From assembly GCA_023424995.1 (NCBI GenBank), contig JAFADH010000144.1, forward strand, positions 1 through 7,346: a stretch of 7,346 nucleotides of DNA, in the 5' to 3' direction. Numbering within the stretch: the stretch's first letter is position 1; each line of letters begins with the position of its first letter. The notes below the pieces were generated by a model that was not told the DNA's origin, did no database searches, and saw nothing but the letters and a program-made list of their open reading frames with translations. Origin of the DNA: Bacillota bacterium. Its GTDB lineage: Bacteria; Bacillota; Clostridia; Lachnospirales; Lachnospiraceae. Positions 1 through 6,119 of the stretch are shown one piece after another. A program made the translations under genes and the position numbers.

Positions 1-938
1 TTTAAATATTGGTTTAAGATATACCGGCAGGAGCCGCACGCATTTTTTTGATTTATCTTTATCCTCCCATCATTCCATATTCTTTGGTGAAAGGCTGGGT
101 TTAGGAATTTTCTTTTCACCTGCTCGATAGGATCGCCCACTAAATTTATACGGTCCAGATTTATTTCACCAAATCCGGCCTGGTAAGCCAGCTCCATGTA
201 TCTAATGGGGGTCTCTCCAAACCCCATTATCTCTATGGCAATTGCTTCGGCAGCCAGCGGATCCGTTGATCCTATTAAAACGTCTGCATTGGCGGGAGTC
301 CCGTTAAAGGGACCGTCTCCGTCCATTCCGATGATTCCGTCGATGATTGTCAGATCCGCCAGGGCAATCCTGTTAACGTCAATGAGCCCCTCCTCCAGGC
401 CAAAGGTCAATATCCTCTTACGGTCTTCATCCTTTAATATACTTTTTAAATTTTTTAATCCCAGCGCAGCCGGCAGACAATTATGGGTTTTCATCACCGG
501 TACGTTAATAATTACCTGGGACTGCATATATTCTTTCGGAAATGACAGCCTGCGGAACCGCAGCGCGTTTGATATTCCAACCTCCATGTATTCCGATTTC
601 TTAAAATCTATGGTTTTAACCCGTGTAAGACCCAATTCATCTATTCCACTGTCATGGATTGCCTTTTCCGTTGTTTTCAGCCCAACCATGGAGGCATCCC
701 CGACCAATACTTGTTTCGTACCGCAATTTAAGACCTTTTTAACTAATGCCTTTAACAACCCGGGATGTGTAACCGCACCGGACTCATAGGATTGCTCCGT
801 GCTCCAATCCGGTTTTATCATGACCGTCTCAAGCGGCAGTATGACAGAATCAAGTCCCCCAAGACAATTGATCAGCTTATCCAATGCTTCCCCAATATTA
901 TTTCTTACTTTAACGACTGCAACCGTTGACTGTTTCAT
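1..938 (-). CDS. DUF362 domain protein, 3' end cut off by the window edge
   Basis: An open frame runs from ATG at 938-936 to the window edge without a stop, giving 312 codons, so the C-terminus is missing. Family features seen: IKPDWS at residues 41-46 followed by THP at 57-59 (the usual 'KPN...THP' of DUF362), PVMKTH ending at 152 with LKN at 161-163, and DGDGPFNG at 206-213 followed by a GSTDPLAAEAIA-type stretch. Near the visible end lies ACGSCR with Cys301-x-x-Cys304, a possible metal or redox pair. DUF362 proteins have no settled biochemical role, and some carry Fe-S binding Cys; here the function is not known. No signal peptide or membrane helix is seen. The start is supported by AAGGAAGG at 952-945, 6 nt upstream. 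It is on the same strand as the radical SAM gene before it but separated by 216 nt, so it may be in the same operon or have its own promoter. Identification as DUF362 is strong; a link to the pathway is inferred from position only. Confidence 0.85.
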   Translation of the reverse strand, partial: MKQSTVAVVKVRNNIGEALDKLINCLGGLDSVILPLETVMIKPDWSTEQSYESGAVTHPGLLKALVKKVLNCGTKQVLVGDASMVGLKTTEKAIHDSGIDELGLTRVKTIDFKKSEYMEVGISNALRFRRLSFPKEYMQSQVIINVPVMKTHNCLPAALGLKNLKSILKDEDRKRILTFGLEEGLIDVNRIALADLTIIDGIIGMDGDGPFNGTPANADVLIGSTDPLAAEAIAIEIMGFGETPIRYMELAYQAGFGEINLDRINLVGDPIEQVKRKFLNPAFHQRIWNDGRIKINQKNACGSCRYILNQYL

Positions 939-1154
939 AAGAATCCTTCCTTAATTGATTAGAATAATAAGGACTTCCTGAAAAACGCGCACCTCTCTCA
1001 GGCTTGATTTTACCGGATCTGCTCCTCACAATCGAACTTTCTATAAAGGAACATAAAGATGTGCAAAACCTGTATCGCAAGCTTAGAGTATATTTGAACA
1101 ATCATTCTACGCCCAAAGCAAGATAAAGGAGTTACAGAGGACCAGTCACATCAA
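939..1154 (-). other. Intergenic leader between radical SAM gene and DUF362 gene
   Basis: This 216-nt gap is long compared with the other, tight spacings in the leftward unit. I see no convincing gene in it: the only open frame (a TTG-started 63 codons reaching into the DUF362 gene) has no family features. No strong terminator follows the radical SAM stop codon. A six-base inverted repeat (948-953 with 968-973) would pair the Shine-Dalgarno sequence of the DUF362 gene with TCCTTA upstream of it. The gap may carry an independent promoter or a translational control element, but neither is proven. Confidence 0.5.
1087..1116 (-). promoter_or_regulatory. Possible weak sigma-A promoter for the DUF362 gene
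   Basis: On the minus strand, TTGGGC (1116-1111) and TATACT (1092-1087) are separated by 18 nt. The -10 box matches five of six consensus bases, the -35 only three. It would give a leader of roughly 140 nt. This is a weak match in AT-rich DNA and could be chance; it is listed because the DUF362 gene is otherwise far from the preceding gene. Confidence 0.22.
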
Positions 1155-2321
1155 TTATTTTTTTCTTCCATGCAGATATAAATTATTGCATTTTGAACAG
1201 GCGGGCATGAGCTCACCCTGAATCATCCGGCGTATTTTTATAAATGTCTCATTGTGCCATATTTCTTTTACGGAATATTCTTTTATATTGCCTACGGTAA
1301 ATTCTGAAAAATGCTTGCAGGAAGTAACTTCTCCGCTGGGCAGAACCTCCATTCTGTCCGCTATGGAATAACACCGGTAATTCCTTTGAATATTTGAGTC
1401 ATCCTTTAAAAAAGGCAGGATCTCTTCATCGGATAAATTAGGTTGAAATTTCACCTGCAGACTCCATACATTATCCAAAACCTTTTTTCTTACCTGCAGC
1501 AATTCTTCTATTCTATCAACAGGGAATTGAAATTTATAAGCGTGCCAGCTGGGAGGAAAATTGTGAAGCTCTCCAAAACGCTCTTTATAATAAACATCGG
1601 TTTTCTTTGACGTATCCATGGATATGTACCAGGGGAAACACAAGATAACGGAATCTACGCCTAATCCTTCAAAATACTTTACAAACTCAAAGATATTTGA
1701 AAGATTATCTCCGTTTATTACACAATGGATCGATATCTTTCCTTTAAAAATACCCTTTTCCCTCAAATCCAGCAGATGCCCAAGGTTGCGGCTGACCTTT
1801 CCGAAGGTGCCCTTGCCGCGCAAAGCATCGTTTTCTTCTTCAAACCCGTCTACCGCTATTAACAATTCAAGATTTTTTCCAAATCTTAATATATCGTCTA
1901 TTTTTTTATCGATCAAAATACCGTTTGTACAGATCGCTGTAATACGGTTATCCTTTTCCACCATGCGGGATATCTTATCAAATCCACTGTGAACCAGAGG
2001 TTCTCCTCCCCATAGGTATAAATTTGATTTGACTTCTTTGGTTTCGTCCATTATTTTCTGAATCAATTCTAAATCCAGTTCCTGATTTTGCTCTTTCTTA
2101 CTCAAATTATGGTGATAGCCTTGTTCATTCCATTCATAGCAGTGCTTGCACCTTAAATTACACCGGTTGGTCAGCTTTAATCCTATAATATATGGCAATT
2201 CCGTAGCAAAATCTTCTTTTTCCTTTATTCCTTTTGATACCATTGACATGATCTTTGAAGTCCTGGCAAGGATCAAGGCGTCATCCTTGCTTATTTTCCT
2301 TGTTGTTTTCGGCTGTTTCAT
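1155..2321 (-). CDS. Radical SAM enzyme with reduced SPASM/twitch C-terminal domain
   Basis: 388 residues. The N-terminal radical SAM core has CNLRCKHC (Cys54, Cys58, Cys61, the CxxxCxxC ligands of the 4Fe-4S cluster), GGEP at 105-108 for SAM binding, and CTNG at 131-134. The C-terminal region shows Cys317-x12-Gly330-x4-Cys335, which fits the SPASM signature, then Cys375-x-x-Cys378 close to the end. The later CysX5CysX3Cys part of full SPASM domains is absent. That leaves four ligands, enough for one auxiliary cluster, as in twitch-domain enzymes such as BtrN. The reaction is unknown; radical oxidation of an alcohol, or carbon-skeleton modification of a sugar or ACP-bound substrate, is possible. 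I chose the ATG at 2321 over one 16 codons upstream because it overlaps the stop of the glycosyltransferase gene (TAATG, translational coupling) and has AAAGGAG at 2339-2333. No RiPP recognition domain or precursor peptide is evident. Confidence 0.9.
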   Translation of the reverse strand: MKQPKTTRKISKDDALILARTSKIMSMVSKGIKEKEDFATELPYIIGLKLTNRCNLRCKHCYEWNEQGYHHNLSKKEQNQELDLELIQKIMDETKEVKSNLYLWGGEPLVHSGFDKISRMVEKDNRITAICTNGILIDKKIDDILRFGKNLELLIAVDGFEEENDALRGKGTFGKVSRNLGHLLDLREKGIFKGKISIHCVINGDNLSNIFEFVKYFEGLGVDSVILCFPWYISMDTSKKTDVYYKERFGELHNFPPSWHAYKFQFPVDRIEELLQVRKKVLDNVWSLQVKFQPNLSDEEILPFLKDDSNIQRNYRCYSIADRMEVLPSGEVTSCKHFSEFTVGNIKEYSVKEIWHNETFIKIRRMIQGELMPACSKCNNLYLHGRKK

Positions 2322-3406
2322 TATTTGCACAGCTCCTTTATCAATCTTGACCCCAAACAGGGAGTACAAGCTTTGCAGATTTGCAGGTTCTCTTTCATTA
2401 CATGAAGCGCTTTCATCGGATCCTCACTTTGTATCCATGCTTCATAGGGTAATCCAAACCCTGATTCCACCCATATCTTTTCATTCACTTTTTCATGCTC
2501 CGCGATCGGCTCCAAAAAAATGACCGGCGTCGCAGTAATAAGGGAATCCATTAAGGTACCCCCGCCGGGCTTACTGATAATTCCGCAGCAGGAATGATAG
2601 AGACCATACAAGCCGTTTGAATGATCGTTTATAATGCGTTCCATATCATCAGCCACTTTATACATATGCGGATAATCGAAGGCGGCGTCTTTGTTCTTTA
2701 ACCAGGGCTTCCAATCAGGATCAATCATATAATACGCGGTATTATTGCCAGTCCGGTACTCTTTCTTATGATTGATTACAGTAATCATGGGATTGGGTAA
2801 TATTGCAGACAGCTCTTCCAGCCTGTTCATATAGGTCCCCATCCCCCATCCCCCGCCATGCAGGAATAATCTATCCTGTTCTGCTTCGGGGTCCGTTTTG
2901 AGTATTTCATCAAAATGATTGTCGACTATATAATTTACGCCCTTCTCATCTATGGGCCAAAGCTCAATGAACCTGCCGTTTTGATTATTAAAATCCTTCC
3001 AGGACGGCGCTGTTCCGACGTCCATATGTACAATGACAGCTTTGGCCTTCGGGGAATAATCCATATAACGGTTCACAATGGAGGTCCAGCTGCCTGACAA
3101 AATGATAAAAGTATCAATAAAATCTTCTTTCCATTTATTTAGAATACGATCCGTTGTTATATCATCAAGTATAAAGTTTAATTTTTTGGCCGCTAATTTA
3201 TGTCCCAGGACAGCAGCCTTATAACTGCTTTGGAACATGGATTTTGCCGCGGTATATTTATCCAGTGCCGATTCATCAAAGAAACGTTCAAATACTTCAA
3301 CATCCGCCAGGTAATTATTTCTGTTCAAATAATCCGAAATATGCAATGCAGGGATGTAAGTTCCCAATCCCATTGCAGAGGTTAATATTTTTATTTTATT
3401 TTCCAT
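2321..3406 (-). CDS. GT-B fold glycosyltransferase (GT1/GT28, MurG-like)
   Basis: 361 residues. The N-terminus MENKIKILTSAMGLGTYIPA is a typical first beta strand plus glycine-rich loop of GT-B enzymes. The C-terminal half has LHGGGWGMGTY at 182-192, then ISKPGGGTLMDSL at 277-289 and VIFLEPIAEHEKVN at 295-308, the nucleotide-sugar binding region of MurG/UDP-glycosyltransferase-type enzymes. Donor and acceptor cannot be read from sequence. An odd feature is a cysteine group near the end, Cys344-x-x-Cys347-x-x-Cys350, with Cys360 as second-last residue and a CysCys pair at 273-274; this is not a standard part of GT-B enzymes. There is no membrane segment, but MurG-like enzymes can act at the membrane surface on lipid-linked acceptors. 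The start has AAGGAAG at 3420-3414, 7 nt upstream. It lies 20 nt after the ATP-grasp gene and overlaps the radical SAM gene by one base, so it is in the same operon. Confidence 0.85.
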   Translation of the reverse strand: MENKIKILTSAMGLGTYIPALHISDYLNRNNYLADVEVFERFFDESALDKYTAAKSMFQSSYKAAVLGHKLAAKKLNFILDDITTDRILNKWKEDFIDTFIILSGSWTSIVNRYMDYSPKAKAVIVHMDVGTAPSWKDFNNQNGRFIELWPIDEKGVNYIVDNHFDEILKTDPEAEQDRLFLHGGGWGMGTYMNRLEELSAILPNPMITVINHKKEYRTGNNTAYYMIDPDWKPWLKNKDAAFDYPHMYKVADDMERIINDHSNGLYGLYHSCCGIISKPGGGTLMDSLITATPVIFLEPIAEHEKVNEKIWVESGFGLPYEAWIQSEDPMKALHVMKENLQICKACTPCLGSRLIKELCK

Positions 3407-3426
3407 CTTATGACTTCCTTACCATC

Positions 3427-4755
3427 TTAACTGTTAATAAAATTAAACTGGTTACAAATGTCTTTTGCTTTTCTTATAAGCAGCTCCATACCTGTATGCC
3501 GTGTTACGGCCATAAAGTATAATCGCCCCTTATAAGAGTCCCGGTCAGTTAAGATCCGGTTGATAAATAAAGTGTTTGCGGTAAGAGGTATTACCCCTTC
3601 TCTTCTTTGATCCGTATATAAAAGATCATTTATCATCAATTCGTTTAAGATGTCGTCAAACGTTATATGCCCGCGGCAGGTAAGGTCAATATAAAATAAG
3701 CAGGTAAGCTTTTTAACACCCTCAAAGGATGATATTTTTTGTTCAAGACAATGCTTTATGAGGCTCATTGATTTTCGTGCGTTGATCTCAACAATCGGGA
3801 TAATCCGGCCATTGGTCAATATCATGGAATCAATGCATACGTCGCCATAATACCCGTCGGAATAAAGTCTGTCACAGACCTTTTCCATTATGCTGAAATA
3901 ACCTTCGTCTTCCAGCCTGTTCATCAGCTCATCGTCTAAATTTATTGATCCATTATATGTACTTTGGTTATTCAGTATTTTCTGTATAGATATTCTTTCT
4001 GAGTTTCCCAGACGGCCGATCTTATACTGCACAGAAAAATCGGTTTGTATGGGAAAAAACGGTTCTAAAATAAAGCTTAATTTTTTTCCTTTCTTTAATT
4101 GGGTAAAACAGTAACCACTTATCCTTTGTAAGGCTTTAAGATCTGCCAGCTTTATATTCCCCTTACCCGACACGCCGTATTCCTCCTTCAGCATAATACC
4201 GCCCGAGGTTTCCAAAAGCTCTTTCCCTACGGTATTTAATTGATTCACGTCATCAATCAAGTAAGAAAAATCATTGCAATTCAATTCCTTTGCCAATAAG
4301 GTTGAATATCTTTTAGAATTCACTTTCTTAATTGTCTCTAAATCGGGATGGTCATAAGAAAATCCGTATTTATCAGACAATTCAATGTATTCTTTTGTTA
4401 CGGCATAGGTAGATAGCTCAGCAGCCGAAGAAAATTCAATTTCATTAAAATCTTCGATTTTATAATCGACCTTTCCCTCTTTCAATTTAGATAAGTCTCG
4501 AAATACAGGCACATTATGAAAAGAAAACCCTAACGAATACAAATATTGCAGATGAGCTTCATCCATCGGTATGCTTGTTAATATAGAATCATTCTTCTTA
4601 CAAAAGGCATAATTGATCTCATCAAAGGCAGCAACCATATTATCCAGATTTTTGTTGGAGATACTGGGAAGCTTTATCGTTTCGGGAGCTTCCCAATACT
4701 TTTCCGCGTTAAATTTTGCTGCATAAGTAACGGATTTCCCTAAATCAATGCGCAT
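3427..4755 (-). CDS. ATP-grasp ligase, probable ACP-charging enzyme
   Basis: 442 residues. ATP-grasp features: a glycine-rich nucleotide loop, MLKEEYGVSGKGN at 188-200, a conserved acidic position in ILEPFF at 229-234, GDVCIDSMI at 304-312, and the metal-binding IPIVEINARKS at 319-329 (Glu323, Asn325, Arg327). Residues 1 to about 160 would form the pre-ATP-grasp domain, and the segment after about 380 a small C-terminal domain. ATP-grasp ligases activate a carboxylate as acyl phosphate and join it to an amine or thiol. The gene overlaps the ACP gene by 11 nt, so the pair is translationally coupled. By analogy with BtrJ/BtrI of butirosin biosynthesis, I infer that it loads an acid onto the ACP phosphopantetheine thiol; peptide-type ligation of the carrier-bound product is the alternative. 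The start ATG (4755) is set by the overlap and by AAGGG/AAGGA sequences inside the ACP gene. Family assignment is firm, substrate unknown. Confidence 0.85.
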   Translation of the reverse strand: MRIDLGKSVTYAAKFNAEKYWEAPETIKLPSISNKNLDNMVAAFDEINYAFCKKNDSILTSIPMDEAHLQYLYSLGFSFHNVPVFRDLSKLKEGKVDYKIEDFNEIEFSSAAELSTYAVTKEYIELSDKYGFSYDHPDLETIKKVNSKRYSTLLAKELNCNDFSYLIDDVNQLNTVGKELLETSGGIMLKEEYGVSGKGNIKLADLKALQRISGYCFTQLKKGKKLSFILEPFFPIQTDFSVQYKIGRLGNSERISIQKILNNQSTYNGSINLDDELMNRLEDEGYFSIMEKVCDRLYSDGYYGDVCIDSMILTNGRIIPIVEINARKSMSLIKHCLEQKISSFEGVKKLTCLFYIDLTCRGHITFDDILNELMINDLLYTDQRREGVIPLTANTLFINRILTDRDSYKGRLYFMAVTRHTGMELLIRKAKDICNQFNFINS

Positions 4756-5011
4756 CTTCCTTCAATCCCTTCAAGAATTCGGCTAAATTTCCAATTGTAT
4801 TTATCTTGTCAAAGTCAAAATCATCAAAATCAATAACGATATCTAAATTATCTTCCAAATTTAATATCATGGTAATTAATTGTATGGAATCTAACCCTGC
4901 GTCATTGATTAAATCCGAATCCAATGTGAGCGTAGCGGCAATTTCTTCATCTTCCAAAACTTCTGCAATAGCACTAAATATCGTATTTTGCAATAATCCC
5001 ATATTATCCAT
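4745..5011 (-). CDS. Free-standing acyl carrier protein
   Basis: 88 residues. The phosphopantetheine attachment motif is DAGLDSIQL (37-45) with Ser42 as the expected attachment site, preceded by LDSDLIND and followed by the helix that ends in NTIGNLAEFL. Length and fold pattern fit a discrete ACP. The region after the attachment helix is unusually acidic (DIVIDFDDFDFDKI, 57-70). Activity requires a phosphopantetheinyl transferase, which is not in the window. The start at 5011 is preferred over in-frame ATGs 7 and 8 codons upstream because GAGGAGAG at 5025-5018 would lie inside the coding region for those. As first gene of the leftward unit, overlapping the ATP-grasp gene by 11 nt, it is probably the dedicated partner of that ligase. 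It is not the fatty-acid synthesis ACP, judging by the neighbours: no fab genes are present. Confidence 0.92.
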   Translation of the reverse strand: MDNMGLLQNTIFSAIAEVLEDEEIAATLTLDSDLINDAGLDSIQLITMILNLEDNLDIVIDFDDFDFDKINTIGNLAEFLKGLKEDAH

Positions 5012-5036
5012 GTTGTTCTCTCCTCGAATCATCATG

Positions 5037-5065
5037 ATTTTAATTTAGTATCTTAATGATTCTAA
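5037..5065 (-). promoter_or_regulatory. Possible promoter of the ACP operon
   Basis: On the minus strand, TTAGAA (5065-5060) and TAAAAT (5042-5037) are 17 nt apart. The -10 box matches five of six consensus bases, the -35 three. Transcription would start about 20 nt before the ACP ATG, just leaving room for the Shine-Dalgarno site. The region is AT-rich, so chance matches are likely; other placements further upstream are possible. Confidence 0.3.
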
Positions 5066-5138
5066 CGTCCTTTTTACATTATTTCCATATACTCTGCACA
5101 ATCCGTCAGGATATGAGCATAATCCGCTTTTAATGCAA

Positions 5139-5167
5139 TATGCAAGAGGAAACCAAAATGGTATAAT
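5139..5167 (+). promoter_or_regulatory. Extended -10 promoter for the rightward unit
   Basis: TGG followed by TATAAT at 5159-5167 is a perfect extended -10 element (TGnTATAAT). The expected -35 position (5139-5144, TATGCA, 17-nt spacer) matches only three bases, which is usual for promoters that rely on the extended -10. Transcription would start near 5174, leaving a leader of about 57 nt before the radical SAM ATG. The leader contains a small inverted repeat, TAGTT/AACTA (5191-5195 and 5201-5205). This is the best promoter candidate in the window. Confidence 0.65.
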
Positions 5168-5215
5168 GTATAGTAAGTCATTAAATTAGTTAGTTCAATA
5201 AACTATTCTAAATAT

Positions 5216-5220
5216 GGAGG
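5216..5220 (+). promoter_or_regulatory. Shine-Dalgarno site deciding the start of the second radical SAM gene
   Basis: GGAGG ends one base before an ATG at 5222, too close for initiation there, but 10 nt before the ATG at 5231. The downstream ATG is therefore taken as the start. Confidence 0.75.
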
Positions 5221-5230
5221 AATGATTGTT

Positions 5231-6046
5231 ATGAAGACAATTAATAATCCAGCAAAGCATAGGAAGCCGAGATTGCAGAAATTACAATTTGAAATCCATT
5301 TGACCGATCATTGCAATCTGAATTGCCAGATGTGTGATCACTTTTCTCCTTTAGCAAAGGAGTATTGCCTTGATTTGCAGGACTTTAAAAAGCAAATGGA
5401 GCGATTGTCCGTTTTATTTCATAAGGAAGCTGAATTTATCAGGCTCCTGGGCGGGGAACCCTTGCTTCATCCTAATATTGTCTCTTTTTTTCCCGTAACC
5501 AGAGCTTATTTTCCCAATACCAGAATAAAAGTATATACCAATGGAATTCTGCTGGCCGCACAGACGGAGGAGTTCTGGAAAGCCTGTGCGGAATATAAGA
5601 TAACTATTGCAATTACAAAGTATCCTGTTAAATTTGATTATGACCAGCTGCAGATGATGCTGGAGGAAAAAGGAATATCCTTTTTTTATGTAAATCCCGA
5701 GCCGGTCAAGAGCTCCTGGCATTTTCCGTTGGATATTAACGGTACACAGAATGAGATAATAAGCTATAAATTATGCCAAATGGCCGGTAAATGTATTTTT
5801 TTAAAGGACGGTATATTATACCCCTGCACGGTCCCCGGGAACATAATACATTTCAACCGCCACTTCGGGACAGACATTCCGTTATCAAAGCAGGATGGAA
5901 TCAATATTTTTGAAGCTGATTCCGCTGACGAAATATTGGATTTTTTATGTACCCCCATACCATTTTGTAAATATTGCGATACCAGGAACAGGAAAAAGGG
6001 ATTGGAATGGAATCGCACCAAAAAGGATATAAAAGAATGGACATAA
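5231..6046 (+). CDS. Radical SAM enzyme with twitch-like C-terminus
   Basis: 271 residues. The core has LTDHCNLNCQMCDHFSPLA at 24-42 with Cys28, Cys32 and Cys35 as CxxxCxxC ligands. The CDHFSPLA extension is, as I recall, typical of a radical SAM subgroup often found next to glycosyltransferases. GGEP is at 74-77 and YTNG at 102-105. The C-terminal part has LCQMAGKC (Cys182, Cys188), DGILYPC with a Gly-x4-Cys pattern (Cys199), and FCKYCD (Cys246, Cys249). Four or five Cys are thus available for one auxiliary 4Fe-4S cluster. At 271 residues it is compact, close to short twitch enzymes such as BtrN. The substrate is unknown; a sugar or cyclitol is suggested by the adjacent glycosyltransferase. 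It heads the rightward unit, 73 nt before that gene. It is a different subgroup from the radical SAM enzyme of the leftward unit: only the motifs are shared. Confidence 0.9.
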   Translation: MKTINNPAKHRKPRLQKLQFEIHLTDHCNLNCQMCDHFSPLAKEYCLDLQDFKKQMERLSVLFHKEAEFIRLLGGEPLLHPNIVSFFPVTRAYFPNTRIKVYTNGILLAAQTEEFWKACAEYKITIAITKYPVKFDYDQLQMMLEEKGISFFYVNPEPVKSSWHFPLDINGTQNEIISYKLCQMAGKCIFLKDGILYPCTVPGNIIHFNRHFGTDIPLSKQDGINIFEADSADEILDFLCTPIPFCKYCDTRNRKKGLEWNRTKKDIKEWT

Positions 6047-6104
6047 CTTAAAAGAAAGGCAACCGTTCCGTCTGCCATGATAAAAGAGGAAGGAAACGGG
6101 AAAG

Positions 6105-6111
6105 AAAAGGG
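6105..6111 (+). promoter_or_regulatory. Shine-Dalgarno site deciding the start of the GT2 gene
   Basis: AAAAGGG lies 8 nt before ATG at 6120. An in-frame GTG at 6111 overlaps this site and is therefore unlikely to be used. The 73-nt spacer between the two plus-strand genes (6047-6119) is purine-rich at its end. It also holds an imperfect inverted repeat (CCGTTCC at 6063-6069, GGAAACGG at 6092-6099, one bulged A), too loose to call a terminator. Confidence 0.65.
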
Positions 6112-6119
6112 TGATTGTT

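Noticed and set aside
196..789. Plus-strand open frame of 197 codons
   Set aside because: It lies entirely opposite the DUF362 gene, which has clear family motifs and a ribosome binding site; the plus-strand translation shows no domain.
910..1101. Minus-strand 63-codon frame starting with TTG, considered as a RiPP precursor for the radical SAM enzyme
   Set aside because: It overlaps the DUF362 start, has no Shine-Dalgarno site and shows no leader/core organisation.
939..1154. CCTGAGAGAGGTGC-like sequence considered as part of a TPP riboswitch
   Set aside because: Only the CTGAGA string resembles the thi-box; the rest of the conserved core is absent. A similar string near 7286 also lacks it.
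1155..2369. Upstream ATG at 2369 as start of the first radical SAM gene
   Set aside because: It would extend 48 nt into the GT-B gene with residues of no clear role, whereas ATG at 2321 has AAAGGAG and a TAATG coupling with the upstream stop.
2146..2523. Plus-strand 125-codon frame across the radical SAM/GT-B junction
   Set aside because: Antisense to two well supported, overlapping genes; no ribosome binding site or motif.
5133..5189. 18-codon plus-strand frame in the divergent control region, considered as a leader or precursor peptide
   Set aside because: It spans the -10 element, so it would not be fully transcribed, and has no convincing ribosome binding site.
5414..6078. Two minus-strand frames opposite the second radical SAM gene
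   Set aside because: The plus strand carries all radical SAM motifs in one frame with a promoter and ribosome binding site; the antisense frames have none.
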